DNA from: Actinomycetota bacterium
GTDB lineage: Bacteria > Actinomycetota > Actinomycetes > Streptosporangiales > Streptosporangiaceae
Assembly: GCA_021324595.1 (NCBI GenBank)
Contig: JAJPIV010000026.1
Location: 1 to 43,755 of the forward strand
Direction: 5' to 3'
Length of the DNA: 43,755 bases
A program made the position numbers and the translations under genes. This document shows positions 27,850 to 38,675 of this stretch, in pieces. The notes under the pieces were generated by a model. That model ran no database searches and had not been told where the DNA came from. It was given only the letters and a program-made list of their open reading frames with translations. Each line of letters starts with the position of its first letter. Positions within the stretch are counted from its first letter, which is position 1.

Positions 27850-30045
27850 ATGGGGCAGGCCTGGACCTTCGATGGCGCGCCGGTCGCGGCGACGGCCACC
27901 GCCGGGGCGCTGGTGACGCTGCTGGAAGGCACGACGTTCTGCATCTGCGAGTCGTCCGGCGACATGCGGGCCGCCGGGGCGCAGGGCCTGTTCGTCCGCG
28001 ACACCAGGCTGATCAGCCGGATGGAGCTGACCATCAACGGGCAGGCCCCCGAGCCCCTCGCGCCGCAGTCACGGGAGCCCTACGCCTGCACGTTCCTCGC
28101 CCGGATGCCGCCGACCTCGGGGCTGGCCGACAGCACGCTGCTCGTCGCGCGGCGCCGCGTGCTGAACGACGGCATGCACGAGGAGATCACCCTGCGCAAC
28201 CTCGGCACCGAGCCCCTGCCGGTGAGCCTGCGGGTCGGCGTCTCCGGTGACTTCGCCGACGTGTTCGAGGTCAAGGAGGGGCGGGCGCACGGGGACCCGG
28301 CCGACGTGGACGGCCTCACCATCGACGTGGACGAGGACGAGATCAAGCTGAGCCGTCAGGTCGGCTCGCACCTGCGCGGCGCGTCGATCACCGGCACCCG
28401 GCGCACCGACTCCGAGCTGGAGGTGTCCGCCACCCAGCTGACCTGGCACGCGGTCGTGCCCGCGCACGGCTCGTGGAGCGCCTCGCTCTACATCACCCCG
28501 TCGCTCAACGGCCGGGACCTGATCGAGTTCCGCTCGGCCCAGGCGCGGGCGGTCGCCGAGGCGAGTTCGGCCGCCGCGGCCGCCGGGCCCGAGCAGCGGC
28601 TGGCCGACTGGCGGCGGCAGAGCCCGCTGGTCAAGGCCTCCGACGCCCGGCTCGCCTCGGTCTTCGCGGCGAGCACCGAGGACCTGGGGTCACTGCGGAT
28701 CTTCGACCCGGAGCATGCCGACCGCGCGGTGATCGCGGCGGGCGCGCCATGGTTCATGACGGTCTTCGGCCGCGATTCGCTGCTGACCTCCTGGATGGTG
28801 CTGCCGCTCGACCCTTCGCTCGCGCTCGGCACGCTCCGCACCCTGGCCGCGTTCCAGGGCTCGAAGGTGGACCCGGCCACCGAGGAGGAGCCCGGCAAGA
28901 TCCTGCACGAGATGAGATTCGGCATGCAGGCCTCGCTGTGGCTGGGCGGCGGGAGCGTCTACTACGGCTCGATCGACGCCACTCCCCTGTTCGTCATGCT
29001 GCTCGGCGAATTGCGCCGGTGGGGGCTGGAGCGCCGGGTCATCGACGAGCTGCTGCCGCACGCCGACCGGGCCCTGGACTGGATCGCCGCCTACGGTGAC
29101 CGGGACGGGGACGGCTTCGTGGAGTACCTGCGCTCGTCCGAGATGGGCCTGGCCAACCAGGGCTGGAAGGACTCCTTCGACGGCATCACGTTCCGGTCGG
29201 GCCAGATCGCCGAGCCGCCGATCGCCCTGGCCGAGGTCCAGGGCTACGTCTACGCCGCGTACCTGGCGCGCTCGCACTTCTGCGCCGAGCGGGAGGACGC
29301 CGACGGGGCGGCGCATTGGGCGGAGAAGGCCGAGTCGCTCAAGGCCGAGTTCAACCGGAGGTTCTGGCTGCCCGACAAGGGCTACTTCGCTCTCGGCCTC
29401 GACAAGGACAAGCGGCCGATCGACTCGCTCGCCTCGAACATGGGCCACTGCCTGTGGACCGGCATCGTCGACGCCGGCAAGGCCGCCGCCGTGGCCAGGC
29501 ACCTGGTCAGCCCCGACATGTTCACCGGCTTCGGGATCAGGACCCTGGCCGCCTCCAGCGGCGCCTACAACCCGATGAGCTACCACAACGGCTCGGTGTG
29601 GCCGCACGACAACGCGATCTGCGCCGCCGGGCTGATGCGCTACGGCTTCGTCCGCGAGGCGCAGCACGTCTCGACCGGGATCCTGGAGGCCGCCGAGTAC
29701 TTCGGTGGCCGGCTGCCCGAGCTGTTCTGCGGCTTCGACCGGAGCGAGTTCAGCGAGCCGGTGCACTACCCGACCTCCTGCTCGCCGCAGGCGTGGGCCT
29801 CGGCCGCGCCGTTCCACCTGCTCCGCACCCTGCTGCGGTTCGACCCGTCGGCGCCCGCGGGCAAGCTGTGGTGCGATCCGGCGATCCCGCCGCGGTTCCT
29901 GCCGCTGCGCATCGAGGCGCTGAACGTGGCGGGAGCCCGGGTGAGCGTGGACGTGACCGAGGACGGCTGGTCGCTCGACGGGCTCGGCGAGATCCTGGAG
30001 CTGGTCCGCTCCGGCCGCGACCCGCTCACCGCCCTGGGCAGCTGA
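27850..30045 (+). CDS. Amylo-alpha-1,6-glucosidase / glycogen debranching-type glycosidase
   Basis: A protein of 731 residues. The N-terminal beta-rich GDE_N-type domain (TFCICESSGDMRAAGAQGLFVRDTR) precedes an (alpha/alpha)6-barrel. The barrel carries GAPWFMTVFGRDSLLTSWM, NQGWKDSFDGI, GFGIRTLAASSGAYNPMSYHNG and SVWPHDNAI, which supply the acidic active-site residues of this clan. No signal peptide is present, so it acts in the cytoplasm, probably on alpha-glucan branches; the exact substrate is unproven. ATG 27850 has GGGAGG 7 nt upstream. It diverges from pdxT across 268 nt in which I see no clear regulatory site. Confidence 0.88.
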   Translation: MGQAWTFDGAPVAATATAGALVTLLEGTTFCICESSGDMRAAGAQGLFVRDTRLISRMELTINGQAPEPLAPQSREPYACTFLARMPPTSGLADSTLLVARRRVLNDGMHEEITLRNLGTEPLPVSLRVGVSGDFADVFEVKEGRAHGDPADVDGLTIDVDEDEIKLSRQVGSHLRGASITGTRRTDSELEVSATQLTWHAVVPAHGSWSASLYITPSLNGRDLIEFRSAQARAVAEASSAAAAAGPEQRLADWRRQSPLVKASDARLASVFAASTEDLGSLRIFDPEHADRAVIAAGAPWFMTVFGRDSLLTSWMVLPLDPSLALGTLRTLAAFQGSKVDPATEEEPGKILHEMRFGMQASLWLGGGSVYYGSIDATPLFVMLLGELRRWGLERRVIDELLPHADRALDWIAAYGDRDGDGFVEYLRSSEMGLANQGWKDSFDGITFRSGQIAEPPIALAEVQGYVYAAYLARSHFCAEREDADGAAHWAEKAESLKAEFNRRFWLPDKGYFALGLDKDKRPIDSLASNMGHCLWTGIVDAGKAAAVARHLVSPDMFTGFGIRTLAASSGAYNPMSYHNGSVWPHDNAICAAGLMRYGFVREAQHVSTGILEAAEYFGGRLPELFCGFDRSEFSEPVHYPTSCSPQAWASAAPFHLLRTLLRFDPSAPAGKLWCDPAIPPRFLPLRIEALNVAGARVSVDVTEDGWSLDGLGEILELVRSGRDPLTALGS

Positions 30046-30048
30046 CCT

Positions 30049-30095
30049 GCCGCTTCCCGTCCCGGCCGCCAGCCGCGGCCAGCGCGGGAAGCGGC
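30049..30095. terminator. Bidirectional terminator between the glycosidase gene and dgt
   Basis: A perfect 11-bp inverted repeat, GCCGCTTCCCG (30049-30059) and CGGGAAGCGGC (30085-30095), with a 25-nt loop lies in the 72-nt space between two convergent genes. It starts about 4 nt after the glycosidase stop and ends 22 nt before the dgt stop. The placement makes a shared factor-independent terminator likely, although T-tracts are absent. Confidence 0.65.
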
Positions 30096-30117
30096 GCGGC
30101 CCTGGCTGGCCGGCAGC

Positions 30118-31410
30118 TCAGGCCGGGCCGCATAGGGCGGCGTGCCACGCGAGGGCGGAGGTGTCGGTCAGCGACGCCACCTGGTCCACGATCACGCGGA
30201 GCCTGGCCGTGTCCGAGCCGGCCGACTCATAGGCCGGGCGGAACATCGGGTCCAGAGAGCCCGGCGCGCCGGCCGCCAGCGCCCCGGCGAGGTCAGCGAG
30301 GACCTGGCGCTCCCGCGCCTGCGCGGCCGCCGCGCCATCGCGGCGCATGACGTAGTGCGCGGTCACTCCCTTCAGCAGCGCGCACTCTAGGCGCTGGCGC
30401 CGGGGGACGGCAAGATCGGCGAAGTACCGGGTGAACGGGCCCGCCTGCCCCAGGTGGGCGGCGAGGGTGGCGCGCAGCGCGGCGTCGCAGAACCGCCCGA
30501 TCAGCTCGCTGGTGAGGTTCTTGACGGCGGCGGCGGCCACCGGGCCGCCGTCGAAGCGGTCCGGCCACCACGGCAGGGCAAGCAGGCCGGCGAAGACGCC
30601 GAGCAGCTCCTCCAGGCTGGTCCAGCCCGGCGGGCAGTACTCGGCGAGGGTGAGCCGCGCCACCTGGTCGCGCTCTGCCGGGTCGCGGAGCTGGTCCAGC
30701 CTGATCAGCCCGGCGTGCAGGCCGTCCTCCAGGTCGTGCACCGAGTAGGCGACGTCGTCGGCCCAGTCCATGACCTGCGCCTCCAGGCAGCGGCGGCGGC
30801 CCGGCGCGCCGTCGCGGATCCAGGCGAGGATCTCCGCGTCCTCGTCGTAGCAGCCGTACTTCGGGCCCGGGCTCGCGAGCCCCGGCGCGGGGGCCGGGCC
30901 GGGGGCGCGGCCGGCTCCGGGTGCGGCGCCGGAGGCCAGCCACGGGTACTTCAGGGTCGCGTCCAGGGTCGCCCGCGTCAGGTTCAGCCCGGCGCCGGGG
31001 ACCTTCGCCTCGATCCTGGTCAGCAGGCGCAGGCTCTGCGCGTTCCCCTCGAACCCGCCGCACCCGGCCGCGATCTGCGCGAGCGCGACCTCGCCGTTGT
31101 GGCCGAACGGCGGGTGCCCCAGGTCGTGCGCCAGGCACGCCGCGTCCACCAGGTCCGGGTCGCAGCCGAGCGCCCCGCCGAGCTCGCGCCCGATCTGCGC
31201 GCACTCCAGCGAGTGGGTCAGCCGGGTCCGCGGGAAGTCAGCCTGCCCGGCCTGCACCACCTGGGTCTTGGCGGCGAGCCTGCGCAGCGCCGAGCTGTGC
31301 AGCACCCGGGCGCGGTCCCGCTGGAACGGGCTGCGCCCCTGGCTCGCCTCCCGCCTGGCCGGCTCGGGAACCAGCCGCGCCGTGGCCCGGGCGTCATAGC
31401 CAGGGGTCAC
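30118..31410 (-). CDS. dgt: Deoxyguanosinetriphosphate triphosphohydrolase-like protein
   Basis: An HD-domain dNTPase of 430 residues. Metal-site residues are in TRLTHSLE (His66), [16 protein letters not shown] (His95-Asp96) and [16 protein letters not shown]. It hydrolyses dNTPs to nucleoside plus triphosphate; type-II bacterial enzymes may not be dGTP-specific. A Pro/Gly-rich insert follows [11 protein letters not shown] 31410 overlaps the ppdK stop by 4 nt (GTGA), so it is coupled to ppdK. In streptomycetes dnaG commonly follows dgt; here a convergent glycosidase gene does. Confidence 0.94.
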   Translation of the reverse strand: MTPGYDARATARLVPEPARREASQGRSPFQRDRARVLHSSALRRLAAKTQVVQAGQADFPRTRLTHSLECAQIGRELGGALGCDPDLVDAACLAHDLGHPPFGHNGEVALAQIAAGCGGFEGNAQSLRLLTRIEAKVPGAGLNLTRATLDATLKYPWLASGAAPGAGRAPGPAPAPGLASPGPKYGCYDEDAEILAWIRDGAPGRRRCLEAQVMDWADDVAYSVHDLEDGLHAGLIRLDQLRDPAERDQVARLTLAEYCPPGWTSLEELLGVFAGLLALPWWPDRFDGGPVAAAAVKNLTSELIGRFCDAALRATLAAHLGQAGPFTRYFADLAVPRRQRLECALLKGVTAHYVMRRDGAAAAQARERQVLADLAGALAAGAPGSLDPMFRPAYESAGSDTARLRVIVDQVASLTDTSALAWHAALCGPA

Positions 31411-34109
31411 CGGCTGTCGCTGCCCCCAGCGGACTCGAGCACGACCGCCCGCCCGGCCTCGAGCCGGGCGACCGGGACCCGGAACGGCGAGCACGACACG
31501 TAGTCCAGGCCGGCGCCGTGGAAGAACCGCACCGACTCCGGGTCCCCGCCGTGCTCGCCGCAGACCCCGATCGTCAGGCCCGGCCTGGCAGCCCGGCCCT
31601 CGTCCACCGCGATCCTCACCAGCCGGCCGACTCCCTCGGCGTCCAGGGTCTCGAACGGGGAGACGCCGAAGATCCCCATCTCGATGTACCGGCCGAAGAA
31701 CGCGCCCTCCACGTCGTCCCGGGAGAAGCCCCAGCCCATCTGGGTCAGGTCATTGGTGCCGAGCGAGAAGAACTCCGCCGCCTGGGCGATCTGCCCGGCG
31801 GTCAGCGCGGCCCGCGGCACCTCGATCATCGTGCCGATCGGCACGTGCAGGTCCACGCCGGTCTCCGCGGCCACCTGGGCGAGCACCTTCTCGGCCTCCT
31901 CGCGGGCGATCTCCAGCTCCTGCACGGCGCCGACCAGCGGGATCATGATCTCCGGGTGCGGGTTGCCGCCCGCCTTCACCCGGTCAGCCGCGGCGCGGGC
32001 GATCGCCCGGACCTGCATCGCGAACAAGCCGGGGATCACCAGGCCGAGCCGCACGCCGCGCAGGCCGAGCATCGGGTTCTGCTCGTGCAGGCGGCGGACC
32101 GCCTCCAGCAGCCTGCGGTCCCGCTCGGTGGCGCCGGCCCCGGCCAGGGCCACCTTGACCGACAGCTCGGTCAGGTCCGGCAGGAACTCGTGCAGCGGCG
32201 GGTCGAGCAGCCGGATCGTCACCGGCATCCCGTCCATCGCGGCGAGGATCTCCACGAAGTCGCCCCGCTGGAGCGGCTCGAGCTCGGCGAGCGCGGCCTG
32301 GCGCCCGGCGTCGTCCTCGGCCAGGATCAGCCGCTCCACGAGCTGGCGGCGCTCGCCGAGGAACATGTGCTCGGTCCTGGTCAGCCCGATGCCCTCGGCG
32401 CCGAAGCGCACCGCCCGGGCGGCGTCCTCACCGGTGTCGGCGTTGGCCTGCACGCCGAGCCGCCGCCGGGCGTCGGCGTGGGTCATGATCCGGTGCACCG
32501 CGGTCACCAGCTCGTCGGAGGCCGGGTCGAGCTTGCCCTCGAAGTACTCCACGACGGGCGAGGCGACCACCGGCACCTCGCCCAGGTAGACGGCGCCCGA
32601 GGTGCCGTCGATCGAGATCACGTCCCCCTCGCGGACGGTGATCTGGCTGCCCGGCCCGCTCCCCGCGGCGGTGAACCGGCGCGCGGCGACATCCACGTCG
32701 AGCTGCTCGGCCCCGCACACGCACGTCTTTCCCATCCCCCGCGCGACCACGGCCGCGTGGCTGGTCTTGCCGCCGCGGCTGGTCAGGATGCCCTGGGCCG
32801 CGATCATGCCGGGCAGGTCGTCCGGGTTGGTCTCGCGCCGGACCAGGATCACGTGCTCGCCCCGCTCGGCCCACTGCGCGGCGGTGGCGGAGTCGAAGAC
32901 GGCACGGCCCACCGCGGCGCCCGGCGAGGCGCTGATCGCCGTGGTGATCGTGGTCGCGGCCTCGGTCGCGCCGAACCGCGGGAACATGAGCTGGGCGAGC
33001 TGCTCGCCGGTCACCCGGCGCAGCGCCTCGTCCATGTCGATCAGGCCCTGGTCGGCAAGCTGGACCGCGATCCGGAAGGCCGCCGCGGCAGTCCGCTTGC
33101 CGACCCGGGTCTGGAGCATCCACAGCTTGCCGCGCTCGATCGTGAACTCGATGTCGCACAGGTCCTGGTAGTGGTTCTCCAGCGTCTTCATGATCGCCAG
33201 GAGCTCGGCGTAGGACCTGGGGTCGATCCTCTCCAGGTCCTGCAGCGGGACCGTGTTGCGGATGCCGGCGACCACGTCCTCGCCCTGGGCGTTCTGCAGG
33301 TAGTCACCGTAGATCCCCTGGTGCCCCGTGCTCGGGTCGCGGGTGAACGCCACGCCCGTCCCGGAGTCGGGGCCGAGGTTGCCGAAGACCATCGCGACCA
33401 CGCTCACCGCGGTGCCGAGGTCGCCGGGGATCCGCTCCTGGCGGCGGTACAGGATCGCGCGCTCGGCGTTCCACGAGTCGAACACCGCCCTGATCGCCAT
33501 GTCCAGCTGCTCGCGGGGCTGCTGCGGGAACTCGCGGCCGGTCGCCGCCCTGACGATCGACTTGAACGTCTCGGTCAGCGCCCGCAGGTCGCCGGCGTCC
33601 AGGTCGAGGTCGCTGGCCGTGCCCTTGGCCCGCTTGGCCTCGTCGATCGCGCGCTCGACCTCGTGCCCGCCGATGCCCAGCACGGTCTTGCCGAACATCT
33701 GGATCAGCCGCCGGTAGGAGTCCCAGGCGAACCGCTCGTTGCCGGCCTGCGCGGCCAGGCCGTGCACCGAGGCGTCCGACAGGCCGATGTTCAGCACCGT
33801 CTCCATCATCCCCGGCATGGAGAACTTGGCGCCCGACCGGACGCTGACCAGCAGCGGGTCGGCCGGGTCGCCGAGGGTCCGCCCCATCGCGCGCTCCAGC
33901 CGCGCCAGGTGCTCATCCACCTCGGCGGCCAGGCCCTCGGGCAGCGTGCCGTGCCTCAGGTAGTGCCGGCATGCCTCCGTGGTGATCGTGAACCCGGGCG
34001 GGACGGGCAGGCCCAGGTTGGTCATCTCGGCCAGGTTCGCGCCCTTGCCGCCGAGCAGGTCCTTCAGGTCCTTGTTGCCCTCGATGAAGTCGTAGACGAG
34101 CTTGCCCAC
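31407..34109 (-). CDS. ppdK: Pyruvate, phosphate dikinase
   Basis: A protein of 900 residues with the complete PPDK layout. The nucleotide-binding domain ([37 protein letters not shown]) is followed by the swivelling phosphohistidine domain ([15 protein letters not shown], His near residue 451). The PEP/pyruvate barrel includes [12 protein letters not shown] and [10 protein letters not shown] (Cys near 848). It interconverts pyruvate, ATP and phosphate with PEP, AMP and pyrophosphate. GTG 34109 has GAGGAGA about 8 nt upstream, and residues before it in the open frame are not PPDK-like. It heads a two-gene unit with dgt. Confidence 0.97.
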   Translation of the reverse strand: MGKLVYDFIEGNKDLKDLLGGKGANLAEMTNLGLPVPPGFTITTEACRHYLRHGTLPEGLAAEVDEHLARLERAMGRTLGDPADPLLVSVRSGAKFSMPGMMETVLNIGLSDASVHGLAAQAGNERFAWDSYRRLIQMFGKTVLGIGGHEVERAIDEAKRAKGTASDLDLDAGDLRALTETFKSIVRAATGREFPQQPREQLDMAIRAVFDSWNAERAILYRRQERIPGDLGTAVSVVAMVFGNLGPDSGTGVAFTRDPSTGHQGIYGDYLQNAQGEDVVAGIRNTVPLQDLERIDPRSYAELLAIMKTLENHYQDLCDIEFTIERGKLWMLQTRVGKRTAAAAFRIAVQLADQGLIDMDEALRRVTGEQLAQLMFPRFGATEAATTITTAISASPGAAVGRAVFDSATAAQWAERGEHVILVRRETNPDDLPGMIAAQGILTSRGGKTSHAAVVARGMGKTCVCGAEQLDVDVAARRFTAAGSGPGSQITVREGDVISIDGTSGAVYLGEVPVVASPVVEYFEGKLDPASDELVTAVHRIMTHADARRRLGVQANADTGEDAARAVRFGAEGIGLTRTEHMFLGERRQLVERLILAEDDAGRQAALAELEPLQRGDFVEILAAMDGMPVTIRLLDPPLHEFLPDLTELSVKVALAGAGATERDRRLLEAVRRLHEQNPMLGLRGVRLGLVIPGLFAMQVRAIARAAADRVKAGGNPHPEIMIPLVGAVQELEIAREEAEKVLAQVAAETGVDLHVPIGTMIEVPRAALTAGQIAQAAEFFSLGTNDLTQMGWGFSRDDVEGAFFGRYIEMGIFGVSPFETLDAEGVGRLVRIAVDEGRAARPGLTIGVCGEHGGDPESVRFFHGAGLDYVSCSPFRVPVARLEAGRAVVLESAGGSDSR

Positions 34110-34504
34110 TGAAACGTCTCCTCGCGATGCCTGTCGGGCGGCGCGCGGTGCCAGCGAACCCGGTGCGGCCCGCTCCCCCGGCGAGCGCCCAGCGGCGGGC
34201 ACCTGGCGGCAGCCCTGATGCGCGGCCGGCCGGCCCTCACCGCTGACTCTACCGACTCGCCGCGCCCCGCCCGGCGGGACTCCGGCCGCGGAGCCGGCCG
34301 CGGGGCCGCCGCCGGCCGGTGCGGCCGGGCCAGGAGGCCGCCCGGCGCGGGTAGACGGGGCCCGCCAGCGCGCCCAGGGTGGCCGGGGAGGCCGCGTCAC
34401 GGCGCCGGCGTGCCGTACGCTGACCGCGGAGGTGCGTGACGAACCGCCGGTGACCGTAGGCCCGCGTCCCCGCCCGGGCGATGAGCGTGTTGTGGATGTG
34501 ACCA
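34110..34504. promoter_or_regulatory. Divergent control region between ppdK and the VOC gene
   Basis: These 395 bp hold no gene I can support. On the minus strand TAGAGT (34251-34246) is a good -10 hexamer for ppdK and would give a leader of about 135 nt, but no -35 matches. On the plus strand TACGCT (34416-34421) could serve the VOC gene, again without a clear -35. GGAGG at 34428-34432 precedes a GTG whose frame does not join the VOC gene. Confidence 0.35.
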
Positions 34505-34924
34505 GTGAGCTACCCGCCGAGAAACCCGCAGACCGGAGCGCTCCACCACATCGAGCTCTGGGTTCCCTCCCTGACCCGCGCCCGCGCGGAGTGGGGATGG
34601 CTGCTCGGCGAGCTCGGCTACGAGCCGTTCCAGGACTGGGGTGACGGCTGCAGCTGGCGGCTCGGCGACGGGTACCTCGTCGTCGAGAAGTCGCCGGCCA
34701 TGGTCGCCTGGCGTCACGACCGGATGCGGCCCGGCCTCAATCACCTGGCGTTCCACGGCGGCTCGAGGGCCGAGGTGGACAAGATCGCCGCCGCCGCGCC
34801 CGAGCACGGATGGGCGATACTGTTCGCGGACAAGCACCCCCATGCCGGCGGGCCCGACCACTACGCCGCCTACCTGGCCAACTCCGACGGCTTCGAGGCC
34901 GAGATCGTGGCCGCCGCGGAGTGA
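34505..34924 (+). CDS. VOC (glyoxalase/bleomycin-resistance) superfamily protein
   Basis: A single-module VOC protein of 139 residues with the four expected metal-ligand positions: His15 (HHIELWV), Glu61 (LVVEK), His80 (LNHLAFH) and Glu131 or Glu133 (GFEAEIVA). It should be a dimeric metal-dependent enzyme or binding protein; the substrate is unknown. GTG 34505 gives the correct N-terminal strand, though the ribosome binding site is weak. It is convergent with glyS, with only 15 nt between their ends. Confidence 0.85.
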   Translation: MSYPPRNPQTGALHHIELWVPSLTRARAEWGWLLGELGYEPFQDWGDGCSWRLGDGYLVVEKSPAMVAWRHDRMRPGLNHLAFHGGSRAEVDKIAAAAPEHGWAILFADKHPHAGGPDHYAAYLANSDGFEAEIVAAAE

Positions 34925-34939
34925 GCCCCGGCGGTGCCC

Positions 34940-36346
34940 TCAGCAGCCGCCCAGGCGCTCGCTCAGGTACGAGACCAGCTTGTCGATCCCGACCCGGTCC
35001 TGCCGCATCGAGTCCCGCTCCCGCACCGTGACCGCCTGGTCCTGCAACGTCTCGAAGTCGATCGTCACGCAGTACGGCGTGCCGATCTCCTCCTGGCGGC
35101 GGTAGCGGCGGCCGATCGAGCCGGCGTCGTCGAACTCGGCATTCCAGTGCTTGCGGACCACCGCCGCGATGTCGCGGGCCCGGGGTGACAGGTCGGCGTG
35201 GCGCGACAGCGGCAGCACCGCGACCTTGACCGGCGCCAGCCGCGCGTCGAGCCGCAGCACCGTGCGCTTCTCCATCCTCCCCTTGGCGTCGGGCGCCTCA
35301 TCCTCGTCGTAGGCGTCCAGCAGGAAGGCCAGCATCGACCGGTCGACCCCGGCGGCCGGCTCGATCACGTAGGGGATGAACCGCTCCCCCGACTCGGCGT
35401 CCAGGTACGACAGGTCGTGACCGGATGCCTTCGAGTGGGTGGAAAGGTCGAAGTCGGTGCGGTTGGCGATCCCCTCCAGTTCGCCCCACTCCGCGCCGGG
35501 GAAGCCGTACCGGTACTCGATGTCGACGGTCCGCTTGGAGTAGTGCGAGAGCTTCTCCTTCGGATGCTCGTACAGGCGCAGGTTCCCCGGCCGCAGGCCC
35601 AGGTCCTGGTACCAGGCCAGGCGGGTGTCGATCCAGCGCTGGTGCCACTCCTCGTCGGTGCCGGGCCGGACGAAGTACTCCATCTCCATCTGCTCGAACT
35701 CGCGCGTGCGGAAGATGAAGTTCCCCGGCGTGATCTCGTTCCGGAACGACTTGCCGACCTGCGCGATCCCGAACGGGATCTTGCGGCGCGAGGTCTGGAG
35801 CACGTTCGCGAAGTTGATGAAGATCCCCTGGGCGGTCTCCGGGCGCAGGTAGGCCAGGCCGGCCTCCCCGGCCTCCCCGCCGCGCTCCACCGCGCCCAGG
35901 TAGGTGCGCAGCAGGCCGTTGAACATCCGCGGCTCGGTGAACGACCCCCGCGCCCCGCAGTTCGGGCAGGCCAGGTCGGCCAGGCCGTGCTCCGGCTCGC
36001 GCCCGCCGTGCCGCGCCTGGTAGCCCTCGATGAGATGGTCCGCGCGGAACCGCCGGTGGCACGACTGGCACTCGGTCAGCGGGTCCACGAACTCGGTGAG
36101 GTGACCGCTCGCCGCCCAGACCTCAGGCGCCAGGATCACGCAGGAGTCCAGGCCCACGATGTCCTCGCGCTCGGTGACCATCGCGCGCCACCACTGGCGC
36201 TTGATGTTGTTCTTGATCTCCGCTCCGAGCGGGCCGTAATCCCAGGAGGCCCGCAGGCCGCCGTAGATCTCGCTGGACGGGTAGACGATCCCGCGCCGCT
36301 TGCAGAGGCTGACCAGGGTTTCCATGCGGTCACTGCGACGAGCCAT
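34940..36346 (-). CDS. glyS: Glycine--tRNA ligase (dimeric alpha2 type)
   Basis: A class II GlyRS of 468 residues. The opening [23 protein letters not shown] is followed by a zinc-ribbon insertion (CQSCHRRF...CPNCG), motif 2 [38 protein letters not shown] (motif 3 region) and the C-terminal anticodon-binding domain. It charges tRNA-Gly. ATG 36346 has GGAGAT upstream. It is transcribed alone, flanked by convergent and divergent genes. I see no T-box leader in the 200 nt upstream. Confidence 0.97.
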   Translation of the reverse strand: MARRSDRMETLVSLCKRRGIVYPSSEIYGGLRASWDYGPLGAEIKNNIKRQWWRAMVTEREDIVGLDSCVILAPEVWAASGHLTEFVDPLTECQSCHRRFRADHLIEGYQARHGGREPEHGLADLACPNCGARGSFTEPRMFNGLLRTYLGAVERGGEAGEAGLAYLRPETAQGIFINFANVLQTSRRKIPFGIAQVGKSFRNEITPGNFIFRTREFEQMEMEYFVRPGTDEEWHQRWIDTRLAWYQDLGLRPGNLRLYEHPKEKLSHYSKRTVDIEYRYGFPGAEWGELEGIANRTDFDLSTHSKASGHDLSYLDAESGERFIPYVIEPAAGVDRSMLAFLLDAYDEDEAPDAKGRMEKRTVLRLDARLAPVKVAVLPLSRHADLSPRARDIAAVVRKHWNAEFDDAGSIGRRYRRQEEIGTPYCVTIDFETLQDQAVTVRERDSMRQDRVGIDKLVSYLSERLGGC

Positions 36347-36547
36347 CGGGCATCTCCAGGCACCTTCGGCGGTTCCGAGCGGACTGCGGCGTCACGGCAT
36401 CGCCGCGCGCCCGGCCGGGCGGGGGCGGCGGCACCTGCCAGCTTAGCCGTGACCGGCGGCCTCCCGGCGCCGCTATCGTGGTCGCCGGCCGCCCGCCGGC
36501 CACCGCGGCCGGCCCGCGGGGCGGCCGGCCAGGGAGGAGGACGAGCC

Positions 36548-36961
36548 GTGCCTGCAGATCGCCGCGGCCCCGCCGGCCACCGGGCCGGCGCGGGGAGGCC
36601 GGCACCGGCGCCGGCACCGGGCCGCCGCGCCCGCGGGCCGCGCCCGCTGCCGGACCGGGCCGCGCTGTTCACCCCGGGGGCATCGCCGCTGCGGGAGCAG
36701 CTCGAGCGGCGCAGCGCGGCGCCCTTGCTGTGGCTTCACCAGCTGCCGGCCTGGGCGCCGCCCCTGGGGATGGTGGCGCTGATGCTGGCCGGCCTGGCCG
36801 CGCCCGTCCCCGTGGCCGTGCCCGCGCTCGGCGCGCTCGCGGCCCTGCTGTCCTGGCTCGCGGCGGTGAGCTGGCCCCGGCTGCCGGCTCAGGCGCGGCT
36901 GCTGCGGGTGGCGGCGGTCGCGATGATCCTGGCCGCGGCGGTCGCCCGGGCGCTGCGCTAG
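36548..36961 (+). CDS. Small membrane protein, DUF6703-type
   Basis: A protein of 137 residues. A Pro/Arg/Ala-rich N-terminus is followed by LREQLERRSAAPLLWLHQLP and then three hydrophobic segments (about residues 77-92, 95-113 and 118-136). The pattern of SPLRxxLExxSxPLLxxLHxxP before the helices resembles the uncharacterised actinobacterial DUF6703 family found beside this region in relatives; that is from memory. GTG 36548 has GGAGGAGG upstream. It converges on uppS across 46 nt. Function unknown. Confidence 0.7.
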   Translation: MPADRRGPAGHRAGAGRPAPAPAPGRRARGPRPLPDRAALFTPGASPLREQLERRSAAPLLWLHQLPAWAPPLGMVALMLAGLAAPVPVAVPALGALAALLSWLAAVSWPRLPAQARLLRVAAVAMILAAAVARALR

Positions 36962-37007
36962 CCCGTGAGCGGCGGGCCGGGCCTGGCCAGGGATCTCGCC
37001 GGGCCCG

Positions 37008-37802
37008 TCAGGCGGGGACCGGGTTCGGCTCGGCGCCGCCGTAGCGCCGGTCCCGGCGGGCGTAGATCTCGCACGCCTGCCACAGGTGGCGCCGGTCGAA
37101 GTCGGGGAAGAGCGTGTCCAGGAAGACGAACTCCGCGTAAGCGGACTGCCAGATCAGGAAGTTGCTCATCCGCTGCTCCCCGGACGATCGGACGAACAGG
37201 TCCACGTCGGGGATGCCGGGCTCGTCGAGATACCGGGCGACGACCTTCTCGTCCACCTTGGCGGGATCCAGCCGACCCGCCGCGGCGTCCGCGGCGATCG
37301 CCGCGGCCGCGTCGGCGATCTCCGCGCGGCCTCCGTAGTTCACGCAGAACTGCAGCGTGAGCACGGTGTTCCGGGCGGTGAGCCGCTCGGCGTCCTCCAG
37401 CTCGGAGATCACGCTGCGCCACAGCCTCGGGCGGCGCCCGGCCCAGCGGACCCGCACCCCCATCTCGTGGAGCTGATCCCGGCGCCGGCGGATCACGTCC
37501 CGGTTGAAGCCCATGAGGAACCGGACCTCCTCCGGGGACCGGCGCCAGTTCTCGGTGGAGAACGCGTAGGCCGACAGGTACGGGATGCCGAGCTCGATCG
37601 CCCCCATGATCACGTCGAAGAGCGAATGCTCGCCTGCCTTGTGCCCCTCGGTCCGCGGCAGCCCGCGCTGCCTGGCCCACCGGCCGTTCCCGTCCATGAC
37701 GAGGGCGACGTGGCGCGGCAGGAGCTCGGCCGGGATCGCCGGGGGCCGGGCGCCGCTCCGGTGGGGCTCGGGCGGACGATAGCGCCTGCCGCTGGAACTC
37801 AT
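37008..37802 (-). CDS. uppS: Isoprenyl transferase (undecaprenyl/polyprenyl diphosphate synthase)
   Basis: A cis-prenyltransferase of 264 residues. It has [17 protein letters not shown] with catalytic Asp37, [26 protein letters not shown] and [21 protein letters not shown]. It builds the C50/C55 lipid carrier for cell-wall precursors. ATG 37802 overlaps the recO stop by 4 nt (ATGA). The first ~25 residues are a disordered basic extension common in actinobacteria. Chain length cannot be judged from the sequence. Confidence 0.96.
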   Translation of the reverse strand: MSSSGRRYRPPEPHRSGARPPAIPAELLPRHVALVMDGNGRWARQRGLPRTEGHKAGEHSLFDVIMGAIELGIPYLSAYAFSTENWRRSPEEVRFLMGFNRDVIRRRRDQLHEMGVRVRWAGRRPRLWRSVISELEDAERLTARNTVLTLQFCVNYGGRAEIADAAAAIAADAAAGRLDPAKVDEKVVARYLDEPGIPDVDLFVRSSGEQRMSNFLIWQSAYAEFVFLDTLFPDFDRRHLWQACEIYARRDRRYGGAEPNPVPA

Positions 37803-38575
37803 GAGTGCTCCACGTGGCGTAGCGAACGGATCGAGTGCTCCAGGTGCCATTGCGTGTAGGCCGCGACCAGGCCGCTGCACTCTACCTGGTGGCGCCGCTC
37901 GCTCGCGTCCGCCGCCGCCCAGTCCCCGCGCAGCAGGGCGCTCATCAGCCCGAGCGTGGCGGTGCTGGCCGTGGCCGAGCCGGGGGCATGGCAAGCGGCG
38001 CACACCAGGCCGCCGGCCGCGATGCCGAACGTGCGCAGCCCCTGGCCGCGCCGCGCCGGGACGGGGCGCGCCGGCGGCTCGCCGGGCAGCCGGGCGCCGC
38101 AGATCGCGCACTCGTCCAGGGCCGGGGCGTAGCCGGCGAGGGCGAGCGAGCGGAGCAGGAACGCGTCCAGCACCAGCCGCGGCGGGTGCGTGCCCTCCAC
38201 CAGCGTGCGCAGCCCGCCGACCAGCAGGAGGAACTGCCGCAGCGCCGGCTCCTTCTCCACCGCCGTGAACCGCTCCGCGGTCTCCAGCATCGCGGTTCCC
38301 GCCGTGTACCTCGGGTAGTCACCCGCCAGGGCGTCCCCGTAGCTGCGCACGGACTCTGCCTGGGTGATCACGTCGAGCGTCCGGCCCGCATGCAGCAGCA
38401 GGTCCACGTGGGTGAACGGCTCCAGCCGGCCGCCGAAGCGCGACCGGGTCCGGCGCACCCCCTTGGCGACCGCCCGGACCCGGCCCGACCGGCGGGCGAG
38501 CACGGTGACGATGCGATCGGCTTCACCCAGCTTCTGGGTCCGCAGCACGATGCCGTCATCACGGTAGGCGCCCAC
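37799..38575 (-). CDS. recO: DNA repair protein RecO
   Basis: A protein of 258 residues. The OB-fold N-terminus ([23 protein letters not shown]) precedes a helical domain and a zinc site with Cys156/Cys159 (CAICG) and Cys192/Cys195 (CAACH). RecO loads RecA onto SSB-coated DNA with RecR. GTG 38575 gives the canonical start three residues before YRDDG and is 9 nt from GGGAGA. ATG 38584 would have only 2 nt of spacing. It is coupled to uppS. Confidence 0.95.
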   Translation of the reverse strand: MGAYRDDGIVLRTQKLGEADRIVTVLARRSGRVRAVAKGVRRTRSRFGGRLEPFTHVDLLLHAGRTLDVITQAESVRSYGDALAGDYPRYTAGTAMLETAERFTAVEKEPALRQFLLLVGGLRTLVEGTHPPRLVLDAFLLRSLALAGYAPALDECAICGARLPGEPPARPVPARRGQGLRTFGIAAGGLVCAACHAPGSATASTATLGLMSALLRGDWAAADASERRHQVECSGLVAAYTQWHLEHSIRSLRHVEHS

Positions 38576-38675
38576 GGCGCCCATTCTCCCGCACGCCTGC
38601 CCGGCCCAGCCTGGGCGGCGGATGCGGCCCGGCGTGAGCACGAGCGCCCCGGCCGACCCGGCAGCCGCTGGCCGG

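Noticed and set aside
30921-34112. 1063-codon plus-strand open frame opposite dgt and ppdK
   Set aside because: Antisense shadow of ppdK; PPDK motifs on the minus strand are complete.
34432-34644. Short upstream gene with GGAGG before the VOC gene
   Set aside because: A GTG with a good ribosome binding site exists, but the frame overlaps the VOC gene out of phase and its composition is shadow-like. A short leader peptide cannot be excluded.
36973-37007. Hairpin between the DUF6703-type gene and uppS
   Set aside because: Only a 6-bp perfect arm (CGGGCC/GGCCCG) is visible, which is expected by chance at this GC content.
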